From assembly GCA_003133205.1 (NCBI GenBank), contig PKWK01000115.1:6138-28678 (forward strand): 22,541 bases of DNA, in the 5' to 3' direction. The first letter of the stretch is position 1. Each line of letters starts with the position of its first letter. Under the pieces are notes generated by a model. It saw only the letters and a list, made by a program, of their open reading frames with translations. It searched no databases and was not told the origin of the DNA. The translations under genes and the position numbers were made by a program. This DNA comes from Granulicella sp. Its GTDB lineage: Bacteria > Acidobacteriota > Terriglobia > Terriglobales > Acidobacteriaceae. Positions 13,337-21,149 of the stretch are shown in pieces.

Positions 13337-16300
13337 GTGCATCCCTTAGAGTCATATCTCGCAAAGCTGGCTGAAATACGCGCGTCGGGTCACGCAACCG
13401 ATGAAACGTCCTACTATCCGGCGATTGAACCTCTGCTTGTGGAGATTGGCAAGCGGCTAAAGCCGCGCGTAGTACCTGTTCTGCAACTCAGGAACAGGGG
13501 AGCCGGTTTGCCAGACGGCGGGCTATTTACTCAGGATCAGCTCAGGAAAAACGCAGCGCCGGAAGACTTTACCATTCAGCCGCCGAATCGCGGTGTAGTA
13601 GAGATTAAGGGTCCGGGGGAAGACCTTGTCCACACCATTCAGTCTGAGCAGGTAAGAAAGTACCTTCGGGCCTACGGGCAAGTTGTGCTCACCAATTACC
13701 GCGAATTCAAGATTGTCATTTCCGGGGACGACGGCAAGTCGCGCGCTCTCGAAACCTTTACTCTTGCCAAAAGTGAAACGGAATTCTGGGCACTGGCTGC
13801 TCATCCTCGCAAAGCATCCGACGAAGCTGGGAAGAGCTTAGAGGAATTCCTTACACGCGCCCTACTCAGCGCTGTGAAGATCACCGCGCCGGATGTGCTC
13901 GCTAGCTTTCTTGCCTCTTACGCGCGCGATGCTCTGGCTAAGGTGGAACGGAATTCCACGCTTCAAGAGTTGGGAGAGCTTCGCAAAGCATTAGAAGAGG
14001 CGCTGGGTCTCAAATTTGAAAACGAAAAAGAAAAGGACAAAACTAAGGGAGAGCATTTCTACCGCAGCACCCTCGTACAAACTCTCTTCTATGGCTTGTT
14101 CTCAGCTTGGGTTTTGTGGAGCCGTGAGCCGGACCGCCGCAAGGGTGAGCATTTCGAGTGGCGAACCGCCGTATGGTCGCTTCAAGTTCCCATGATCCGC
14201 GCCCTATACGAACGGCTGGTTATTCCTACGCACGTCCGTGCCCTGGGCTTGGAGGAATTACTTGGCCTCACAGGAGAAGTCTTGAATCGCGTGGACACTG
14301 GCGCATTCTTCCAACGCTTTGAGGAAGACACAGCCGTCCAGTATTTCTATGAGCCGTTCTTGGAGGCATTCGATCCGAAGCTGCGAAAGCAACTCGGAGT
14401 CTGGTATACCCCACGTGAGATTGTGCGGTACATGGTGGAACGCGTGGACATGGTTCTGCGGGAGGAGCTTGGACTCGCCTCTGGTCTTGCAGACCCAAAC
14501 GTCTACGTCCTAGACCCGGCCTGTGGTACTGGAGCGTATCTGGTCGAGGTATTAAGCCGTATCCATCGGACCTTGAAAGAAGAGCGTGGGGAGGATGCGC
14601 TCACGCCTCACCAACTCAAACAAGCAGCAAAGGAGCGCGTGTTCGGATTCGAGATTCTGCCGGCACCTTACGTCATTGCACACTTGCAACTAGGAATGTT
14701 TTTGCAGCGTGCTCATGCACCCCTTATGGGAGAGCATGAGGGCAAACGGGAACGTGCTGGCGTCTACCTTACGAATGCCCTTACTGGCTGGGAGCCACCG
14801 GATAAGCAAAAGGCACGGTTGCCCTTAAAGGAGTTTGAAGACGAGCGTGAGGAAGCCGACACCGTTAAGCGTGATAAGCCCATTCTGGTGATTCTTGGGA
14901 ATCCACCCTACAACGCCTTTGCCGGTACGAGCCCTGCTGAAGAGGAGGGACTTGTCGAACCCTATAAAGACGGACTCATTAAGGAATGGGGTATCAAGAA
15001 GTTCAACCTGGATGAGCTTTATGTACGATTCTTCCGTTTGGCTGAAAGGCGCATCGCAGAGAAAAGCAATCGAGGCGTAGTTTGTTTTATCTCTAATATG
15101 TCGTGGGTCCGCGAGCCGTCCTTTGTAGTTTTGAGGAAGCACTTGTTCAATGCCTTCGATAAGGTGTGGATTGAGAATCTGCACGGGAATCGGAAGATCT
15201 CGGAGCATGCACCAGACGGGCGCACGAGCGAGACTATTTTTGCTGTCGCAGGATTTTCTCCTGGAATTCAACAAGGTGTGGCAACAACCTTGTGGGTCAA
15301 GAAGAGTGGTTCCTCACAAGCGGCGGTGCTATTTCGAGATGATCTGAACGCAGCAAAGGCAGACGACCGAAGGAGGATGCTTCTCGACAGCTTGAAAGAA
15401 ATCCCTTTCGATTCAAAATATGAGATTGCCTTACCTTCAGCCAAAAACAGATATTCATTCTGGCCGCAAGACGTAAGTATTGCCTATAGCGAATGGCCGA
15501 AAATCATAGAGCTATGCGCGGAATCTCCGAGTAACGGCCTCATGGAAAAACGCGGCGGTGCGTTGATCGACATTGACCGCGAGAAACTGGAAGCGCGGAT
15601 GCGTGAATACCATGACAAGAAACTTGACTGGGACGCCTATCGGCTGGCATCGTCCACTCTCACCGGCGACTGGGCAAGATTTGACGCACGACGGGCGCGG
15701 ACGCGCGCATTGGATGAAGGATTCCAGCCCAATCAGATAGTGCGCTATGTAGTGCGTCCTTTCGATACTCGCTGGTGCTATTACTCCGGTTCCCGCCCGA
15801 TCTGGAATGAGCCACGTCCTGCTCTTTGGGCACAGCAATTCAAGGGCAATTACTTTTTGGCAACACGTCCCGCCGGAGTTGCCGATCCTGAAGGCTATCC
15901 CCTTATGTTGACTACCGCGCTGGGGGACAATGACGCCTTGCGCGGTCATGCCTACTACTTTCCGCAATGCTTAACGGCAAGCAAACCGCAATCTACACGT
16001 GGGCATTTGTTCTCCTCAGAAGAGAAACGGACTTTCAATTACTCTGCGATTGCAACTGAATATCTGGAGTCGCTTGGATTCGATGGTGCCGAACTCTCTT
16101 CGGCGGAGGTATGGCTTCATGCGCTAGCGATTGGTTATTCCCCCGCCTATTTGGAAGAGAATGCAGACGGGATAAGGCAGGATTGGCCGCGCATTCCGCT
16201 GCCAGCGGCCCCAGAGCACTTCCGCGCTTCGGCTGCGCTTGGCAAGCAGGTTGCAGATTTACTGGATACAGAACAGCCCGTGCCGAAAGTAACGGCGGGT

Positions 16301-16828
16301 GCGCTTCGCACTGAGTTGCGCGGTGTCGCATCCCTGAGCAGGATGGACGGCAAGCTACTGGAAGTCGAAAAAGACTTGCAACTAACAGCAGGCTGGGGAC
16401 ACGCGGGGAAAGAGGGCGTAACCATGCCGGGACGCGGCAAACTGGTGAGCCGAGAGCGGACGGCGAAGGAACGCGCCGATCTGGGGCATGGGCTGGCGGC
16501 ACTGGGCATCCCAGAGGACGAGGCACTATTGCGTTTAGGCAGCACAGTTGTGGACGTGTATTTGAATGACCACTGCGCATGGACGAATGTGCCGGAAAAG
16601 GTTTGGGAGTTGTACATCGGCGGCTATCAGGTAATGAAGAAGTGGCTCAGTTACCGCGAATACGGCTTCCTGAAACGGCCGCTCTCGCTGGCTGAAGCGG
16701 AAGAGGTGCAGGCGATGGCCAGACGGCTCACAGCCCTCTGCCTTCTCCAGCCGGAACTCGATACAAATTACGCTAAGGTGAAAAGCTCAACATGGCCAAA
16801 GTCCGCTCTTCAAACCATCCAAGAGTAG
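13337..16828 (+). CDS. Single-chain restriction-modification enzyme (type ISP/IIG-like, no helicase)
   Basis: One 1163-residue chain appears to hold both cutting and methylating activities. The N-terminal domain has a PD-(D/E)xK nuclease core: D60 in GAGLPDGGLF and E89/K91 in GVVEIKGPGED. The adenine-N6 methyltransferase domain has motif I DPACGTGAYL (393-402) and motif IV NPPY (522-525). The C-terminal half, with RPFDTRWCYYSGSRPIWNE near 807-825, resembles the target-recognition domain of LlaBIII-type ISP enzymes. Those enzymes run to about 1500-1600 residues and have a helicase between nuclease and methylase. No helicase motif is visible here, so the layout matches type IIG better. GTG at 13337 is used, because the overlapping ATG at 13335 stops at once. 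It is the main cargo of element 1. Whether it restricts as well as methylates is not shown. Confidence 0.85.
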   Translation: MHPLESYLAKLAEIRASGHATDETSYYPAIEPLLVEIGKRLKPRVVPVLQLRNRGAGLPDGGLFTQDQLRKNAAPEDFTIQPPNRGVVEIKGPGEDLVHTIQSEQVRKYLRAYGQVVLTNYREFKIVISGDDGKSRALETFTLAKSETEFWALAAHPRKASDEAGKSLEEFLTRALLSAVKITAPDVLASFLASYARDALAKVERNSTLQELGELRKALEEALGLKFENEKEKDKTKGEHFYRSTLVQTLFYGLFSAWVLWSREPDRRKGEHFEWRTAVWSLQVPMIRALYERLVIPTHVRALGLEELLGLTGEVLNRVDTGAFFQRFEEDTAVQYFYEPFLEAFDPKLRKQLGVWYTPREIVRYMVERVDMVLREELGLASGLADPNVYVLDPACGTGAYLVEVLSRIHRTLKEERGEDALTPHQLKQAAKERVFGFEILPAPYVIAHLQLGMFLQRAHAPLMGEHEGKRERAGVYLTNALTGWEPPDKQKARLPLKEFEDEREEADTVKRDKPILVILGNPPYNAFAGTSPAEEEGLVEPYKDGLIKEWGIKKFNLDELYVRFFRLAERRIAEKSNRGVVCFISNMSWVREPSFVVLRKHLFNAFDKVWIENLHGNRKISEHAPDGRTSETIFAVAGFSPGIQQGVATTLWVKKSGSSQAAVLFRDDLNAAKADDRRRMLLDSLKEIPFDSKYEIALPSAKNRYSFWPQDVSIAYSEWPKIIELCAESPSNGLMEKRGGALIDIDREKLEARMREYHDKKLDWDAYRLASSTLTGDWARFDARRARTRALDEGFQPNQIVRYVVRPFDTRWCYYSGSRPIWNEPRPALWAQQFKGNYFLATRPAGVADPEGYPLMLTTALGDNDALRGHAYYFPQCLTASKPQSTRGHLFSSEEKRTFNYSAIATEYLESLGFDGAELSSAEVWLHALAIGYSPAYLEENADGIRQDWPRIPLPAAPEHFRASAALGKQVADLLDTEQPVPKVTAGALRTELRGVASLSRMDGKLLEVEKDLQLTAGWGHAGKEGVTMPGRGKLVSRERTAKERADLGHGLAALGIPEDEALLRLGSTVVDVYLNDHCAWTNVPEKVWELYIGGYQVMKKWLSYREYGFLKRPLSLAEAEEVQAMARRLTALCLLQPELDTNYAKVKSSTWPKSALQTIQE

Positions 16829-16863
16829 ACATCCAACCGAGCGAATGGATTGGACCATGTGCC

Positions 16864-17387
16864 CTAGTTCATAGGTGGGAGGGAATCTGGGGATGGATCA
16901 GGCGGTGTTTGCGGCGTATGGCTGGCCTTCATCGCTGACGGATGCGGAAGTCCTGGAGGTCTTGCTCGCTTTGAACCACGAGCGCGCCGCTTCCCAGGGG
17001 TAAGAGGTGGCGGAGCGACTGGCGCAATCACCGCCGCCGGTGGTGGAACTGGTGGAGCAGCGGGTGAGCTAGACATCATGGCTCCGATAATGGAGAACAC
17101 CACGCCGCCCAACATGAAAGCGATAAAGAGTTTGAGGCCGTTCCCCGTTCCCGATTGCGGAGGCGCGCTGGTGGGGCTTGCTGCGCTCTGGGCAATGGGT
17201 TTGCTCACGCCCGAATACTGGCGATTGTAGAGGCCAGTGCCGGGAATAGAGGCCGCCGTGTACGTCCTACCCTTCGCATCCTGGCCCACGCGAAAGCCGC
17301 GCACACCGGCTGAGTAGCCGATGCCGGACTTCGAGAAATTCAGCCGGACGGTCCGAGTTTGAGACTGCGACGGAAGCGCCATGCCAT
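16864..17387 (-). pseudogene. DUF4236-like membrane protein gene with a frameshift
   Basis: The minus strand from ATG 17387 reads MAWRFRRSLKLGP and then hits a stop (TGA at 17340-17342). The neighbouring frame continues exactly where the family would go on: RLNFSKSGIGYSAGVRGF, then GRTYTAASIPGTGLY. One lost T near 17346-17349 (CCGTCC instead of CCGTTCC) would restore GPFRLNFSKSG, the usual DUF4236 opening. Downstream are one membrane helix (LFIAFMLGGVVFSIIGAMM) and a Pro/Ala-rich stretch. The last 45 residues are Arg/Pro-rich and look out of frame, so a second shift is possible. A start at TTG 17397 or ATG 17382 would give an unbroken frame but with an atypical N-terminus. Function of the family is unknown. 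It is convergent with the RM gene. Confidence 0.7.
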
Positions 17388-17397
17388 AGCCCGCCAA

Positions 17398-17638
17398 GTC
17401 TACGCGCTTGCGGCATCATGGCCGCGCCCACAAAGTGCCGCATTGCTAACGCCGGAACCAAATACAAGCACTCTGGAGTGCCGTTCATGCCGCGTTGATG
17501 TTCGCGCTCTCCAGTGCTTGTCGTGGGTCCAACCGTGGGGCCAATCTGGGGCCAATAAGCATTGCGGTGGGTTGTTTCCCGTTGTTTTGAGTGTCCCCAC
17601 GTTTCGATAAGTTGTTGATAAATATGGAAATAGTGGAA
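17398..17638. other. Non-coding right end of element 1
   Basis: Between the DUF4236 remnant and attR there is no supported gene. The stretch contains the right-hand candidate arm sites and becomes AT-rich just before the att core (GATAAGTTGTTGATAAATAT). Together with 17685-17750 it makes about 350 bases without a gene. Confidence 0.6.
17535..17559. promoter_or_regulatory. Candidate integrase arm-type sites, right end
   Basis: GTGGGGCCAAT (17535-17545) and TGGGGCCAATAAG (17547-17559) are direct copies of the motif found at 9820-9852. The 13-base copy is identical at both ends and in the same orientation. In the excised circle the two groups would flank the joined att core. Confidence 0.5.
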
Positions 17639-17684
17639 TTGACACGGTAGAGGTCAGGAGTTCGAGTCTCCTCGTGCCTACCAT
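17639..17684 (+). repeat. attR of element 1, probably also attL of element 2
   Basis: A perfect 46-bp copy of 9748-9793, the 3' part of tRNA-Val from the anticodon loop to one base past CCA. It lacks the 5' half and cannot make a tRNA. The integrase gene of a second element ends 67 bases to its right, so the same site probably marks the junction of two elements. Confidence 0.92.
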
Positions 17685-17750
17685 TTACTTCAATCAGATA
17701 CGAAGCTCTGATCCGCTTCCGAGCCCTTTTCCATTCCGCTTTTCGTTCCG

Positions 17751-18992
17751 CTATTGGACTGGAGCGACGTAGAGCAGTGTGTCCAGATACTGCCCCTGAG
17801 CCGCCAACTGGTTGGGTCCCACGGCGTGACTGTAGATGTCCAGCGTGGGTCCGATCCCGCTGTGGCGCAGCATTGAGGAGACGGTCTTTACATCCACGCC
17901 CTCTGAAACCAACCAGCTTGCCAGACTGTGGCGAAGGTTGTGCCACCCCCAACGTTTGATTGGGTTGCCAGCCAGATCGAAGTAGCGGGTGGCAAGCTTG
18001 CCGCCCTGGTTCCGCTCCTCGACGGAACGGAACACCCCCGCCTTAACCGCTGCAGGGTACAAGTACGTCTGGCTGGCGATGCCGCCGGAGCGAGGCTTGG
18101 CTCCCTTCAGCTTGGTTGAGGCGAAGACCCAATCGGTTGGTCGGGCGTACATCGTCTCCTGCTGCCAATGCCGGAGATGGCCCCCGAGCACCGGATGCAT
18201 TGCCACCGGAGCCTTGCGGTACGCGTTCTTGCACTTGCCGATCTCCTCGACCCAGCTTCGCCGAACCATGATTCGGTTTCGGTTGTATTCGACGTCTGCC
18301 CACTGTAGACCGAGGGCCTCACTGATGCTCAGCCCCGTCGCCGCGATGACCAGGGTGAGAATGAGCTCCGGCTCTACCAGTTGGTTGAGGATCGCCAGGG
18401 TCTGCTCCGGCGTGCAGGTGATCGCCTCATAATCTGAGGACGCCTCACAGTCGATGTCTCGAAAGGGGTCAAAGTCGGCGGGAACTAGTTCTTCTTTTCT
18501 GCCGAACTTCAGTGCCCCCTGCATGGCTTGTTTCACCTTGCCGCTTACGGTTGTCCACCCGAGGCCCTTCTTCTCGTGCAGGTAGACCAGCCATTCCTCC
18601 AACGCCTTCGGCTTGATCTCGCGGACCACAGTTGTACCCCAACGAGGCAGACAGTAGGCATCGAGATTGTGCGTGATGACGTAGACGGTTCCGTTGGCCT
18701 TCTTCTTCGCCAGGGTCTTCTGGCCGATCGCGCCAGAAGACTTGTAACGTGCGACTAACTCACCAAACGTTAATGCGGATATGGAATTGTCAATGATCGC
18801 TGCAAGCCCAAGCCTGCCCACCTCTGTCCATCGGCTCGCCTCGTCTGGAAACTGGGAGACGAGGCCAAGCTTGTGGAATCTCTCCTTCCGTTCCCCGCTT
18901 GCGGGATCTTGGGAGTAGTAGCAGAAGAGAACGAATTCGCCCTTGCTCTGTTTTCTGGTTCTGAACCAGCCTTTGCCCTGAGTTCTAGCCAT
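17751..18992 (-). CDS. int: Tyrosine recombinase/integrase of element 2 (first catalytic Arg replaced by Ser)
   Basis: A 413-residue tyrosine recombinase that should mediate integration of element 2. An N-terminal region with WFRTRKQSKGEFVLFCYYS is followed by a core-binding domain (about 75-165) and the catalytic domain. The second part of the active site is intact: H351 and R354 in HNLRHSLASWL, H377 in MLRHSG, and Y387 in TLDIYSHA. The first arginine, normally in TGLR-x-SE, is Ser222: the sequence is ATGLSISEALGLQW, codon AGC where CGC would give Arg. This should greatly reduce catalysis unless another residue substitutes. The ATG at 18992 overlaps the excisionase stop by 8 bases. The gene reads toward attR1, ending 67 bases away. 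Confidence 0.9.
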   Translation of the reverse strand: MARTQGKGWFRTRKQSKGEFVLFCYYSQDPASGERKERFHKLGLVSQFPDEASRWTEVGRLGLAAIIDNSISALTFGELVARYKSSGAIGQKTLAKKKANGTVYVITHNLDAYCLPRWGTTVVREIKPKALEEWLVYLHEKKGLGWTTVSGKVKQAMQGALKFGRKEELVPADFDPFRDIDCEASSDYEAITCTPEQTLAILNQLVEPELILTLVIAATGLSISEALGLQWADVEYNRNRIMVRRSWVEEIGKCKNAYRKAPVAMHPVLGGHLRHWQQETMYARPTDWVFASTKLKGAKPRSGGIASQTYLYPAAVKAGVFRSVEERNQGGKLATRYFDLAGNPIKRWGWHNLRHSLASWLVSEGVDVKTVSSMLRHSGIGPTLDIYSHAVGPNQLAAQGQYLDTLLYVAPVQ

Positions 18993-19380
18993 ACCTTTTC
19001 TCCGGTCTGACTATCTCGGGACTGCCAAGACTCATTGTGCCTTGGATCGGCTTCGTATGACCAGCGATCTCGGAGAGCCGGAACCGCCATTCGGTTCGTT
19101 TTCCCCGTCCGAATGGGTGTGACGGAATACTCCCATCTCGTGCCCAGTCAAGGATTGTCTTGCGCTTGGAGGATATGAATTCAGCGACGACGTCTGCATC
19201 GACGAACGGTTCGAAGCCGAAGAATTTGTGCAATGGAGCCAAGCCGGTCTCTGACGCCCTGGGTCGCTCATCCACAGGCAGACCGGATGCATTCCGATCC
19301 GGTGCATGCGGAATGGCCCCTACCAGTCTTACAGGAGGGGCCACCTCCATACCTCTCGCGACTCTGGGCTTGGCGGTCAT
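18985..19380 (-). CDS. Excisionase-like helix-turn-helix protein of element 2
   Basis: The start is the ATG at 19380, which overlaps the polymerase stop codon as ATGA. This gives 131 residues. The C-terminal half (about 59-104) matches the MerR-like excisionase fold: PFVDADVVAEFISSKRKTILDWARDGSIPSHPFGRGKRTEWRFRLSEI. The N-terminal 50 residues are Pro/Arg-rich and probably unstructured. The gene overlaps int by 8 bases. The order polymerase-xis-int, with coupled ends, suggests that replication and excision proteins are made together. Confidence 0.75.
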   Translation of the reverse strand: MTAKPRVARGMEVAPPVRLVGAIPHAPDRNASGLPVDERPRASETGLAPLHKFFGFEPFVDADVVAEFISSKRKTILDWARDGSIPSHPFGRGKRTEWRFRLSEIAGHTKPIQGTMSLGSPEIVRPEKRYG

Positions 19381-21149
19381 GCGGTCCCTGACTCCAACTT
19401 CTCCAAGAGCTTCATAACCCGGTTCCACATCATGACGCCGCGTTTGTCCACATAGCGGTCGGGATATTTCACGATCTTCGCGTCGGTACGCAGCGCAAAT
19501 CCGTCCAGCACCAACCGACTCGCTTCGGCCATTGCGGACTCGGTTGCCGCGACGACATCCTCAATTTCGTCCAAGGAGCCGCCGACGAGCAGCGCGTCCT
19601 GCACAGGGGCATGAATCTCGATCCCACGTTCTGTGGCGAAGGTGCAGGCCCAGCGGAGCATCTCGGCCCCGTTGGCCTGCATGGGGAAGTTGGACACCGT
19701 GTTCGGTTTGGTGCGGGAGGTCACATGCATAGGCCAACCGAAGACGGTCTCGATCGACCTCGCAAAGGTCGCCCTTTGCGACATCCATTCACTCCACTGC
19801 CAATAGCGGGCGTAAACACGCCGGTGAAGGTCTAGCAGTTCTTGGGCCTGCCAGGGCTGTCGACCGAGCTTCTTCGCGAGACCGAAGGCCGTCTGGTTGT
19901 ACTGCACAGCCAGCACGACCGGCTTGTAGAGCTCGCGGACGTCCGGGTGGGTGTCTTTGTCGGCCCCTCTCGGGGCAGCTTCGGCCTCGACCGCGAACGC
20001 CATGTAGACGTCACCACTTTCGTAGGCGGCCTTCATCCGCACGTCTCCGGACAGGGCAGCGGCGATTCCGAACTCCGCGCTGCTCCAGTCGATGTAGGCC
20101 AACGCGCGTCCTGGCTCCGGCTTCACCAGCGCCCGTATCCAAGTAGGCTTGCCGAAGATGAACTCTGAGGTAGGGGGGTAGTTTCGTCCGGTGACCGAGC
20201 GATATGGTGCAAGTGAACCTCGATTGCGACCATCATGGCCAACGGGGAGTTCCAACTTGTTCAGGCGTACCAAGGTCGAGCGTAAGTCACGAAGGGGGGC
20301 CAGGGACGGATACCGCATCACCATCGGCTTGAAGACATCATCGTCCTCGGTGGACAGGAGGCCCGACGTGGTGCGGGGCCATTCTCCAAGAATCCCCATC
20401 CGAGAGAGCAAGTGTTCGAAGCGTTGATCGTTCCACTGCGTTCCCTGGTAAACGCCGAACCCGAACTCCGCCTCAATGTCGCTGGCGATTCTGAGTTTGA
20501 GCTCGCCCCAGCGACCCCGAAGACGGTCCAGAAGAGGGACATCGACCGGCGTCCCTGAAAACTCCATCTTGGCGACCGCTGTTGTGTACCCTCCACGGAA
20601 GATCGCGTAGGGGATGTCGATCTGCGGGAGCATCGCAGGCAAGAGCCGTTCCAAGGCCTCCACGTCCTGTGCACAATACTCCAGGATGAGGCGCTGCTCC
20701 TCGTCTGAATAAGGATGACCACTCAGGATCAAGTCGATCATCGATTTCTTCTCGACGACGGTCATGGAGTCAATGCCGTAGTGCATGAGTGCAGCGATCA
20801 AGGAAGACTTGGCGGGAGTGCCGTCGGCCTGACACAGCCCATTGGTTGCGCAACGAAACTCAACACCAAGATCCAGAATGTAGGGCGGCAACTCCCAGCC
20901 GAGAGCGAGGTACACGCTCCATTCGGCTTGCGCAGAGAAGGCCACGTAGAGGACGTCCTCACCAGTCGGTAGTGGGTTGGGGACGATGACGCCCGAACGG
21001 CTGAAGAATATCTGGTGGTGGCGTCCCGAATGAAGCTCGTGGGCGACGAGGCAAACGGGCACTGCCTGGTTGCCATCGCCGGACACGAACTCTGTATCCA
21101 AGAGGACGACTTCAGAGAAGCCGTCCACCTTGGTGGGCGGGCTAGGCAT
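19377..21149 (-). CDS. Family A DNA polymerase with 3'-5' exonuclease domain
   Basis: A 590-residue polymerase lacking the 5' nuclease domain of bacterial Pol I. The N-terminal DEDD exonuclease shows LLDTEF (D18, E20) and Exo III EYCAQD (Y158, D162). The Exo II position reads AQAEW, with Glu where Asp is usual. The polymerase part has TGR in the thumb/palm, motif A DWSSAEFG (catalytic D354) and motif B R405-x3-K409-x3-L413-x3-Y417. Leu413 is at the place of E. coli Phe762. Motif C is PVQDALL (D518) instead of VHDE. Both catalytic aspartates are kept, so activity is likely. The start at 21149 follows GGGGGGACTTCC and overlaps the upstream gene by 8 bases. It probably replicates element 2; repair is the alternative. 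Confidence 0.88.
   Translation of the reverse strand: MPSPPTKVDGFSEVVLLDTEFVSGDGNQAVPVCLVAHELHSGRHHQIFFSRSGVIVPNPLPTGEDVLYVAFSAQAEWSVYLALGWELPPYILDLGVEFRCATNGLCQADGTPAKSSLIAALMHYGIDSMTVVEKKSMIDLILSGHPYSDEEQRLILEYCAQDVEALERLLPAMLPQIDIPYAIFRGGYTTAVAKMEFSGTPVDVPLLDRLRGRWGELKLRIASDIEAEFGFGVYQGTQWNDQRFEHLLSRMGILGEWPRTTSGLLSTEDDDVFKPMVMRYPSLAPLRDLRSTLVRLNKLELPVGHDGRNRGSLAPYRSVTGRNYPPTSEFIFGKPTWIRALVKPEPGRALAYIDWSSAEFGIAAALSGDVRMKAAYESGDVYMAFAVEAEAAPRGADKDTHPDVRELYKPVVLAVQYNQTAFGLAKKLGRQPWQAQELLDLHRRVYARYWQWSEWMSQRATFARSIETVFGWPMHVTSRTKPNTVSNFPMQANGAEMLRWACTFATERGIEIHAPVQDALLVGGSLDEIEDVVAATESAMAEASRLVLDGFALRTDAKIVKYPDRYVDKRGVMMWNRVMKLLEKLESGTA

Larger units (their letters stand above)
9748..17684. 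mobile_element. Integrative element 1 in tRNA-Val (int-xis-rep-RM cargo)
   Basis: About 7.9 kb lie between two perfect 46-bp copies of the tRNA 3' portion. Inside, in order, are a tyrosine integrase reading toward the tRNA, an excisionase, an HUH Rep, a divergent unknown gene, an ISP/IIG-type restriction-modification enzyme and a broken DUF4236 gene. No relaxase, type IV secretion or capsid gene is visible, so it is not self-transmissible by itself. It could excise, replicate by a rolling-circle mode, and be moved by a helper. The restriction-modification gene is the cargo and may protect or stabilise the element. Confidence 0.88.

Noticed and set aside
17400..17684. Minus-strand frame beginning MVGTRRLELLTSTVS inside attR
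   Set aside because: The opening is the antisense of the tRNA 3' end, a common spurious call; there is no protein signal beyond it.
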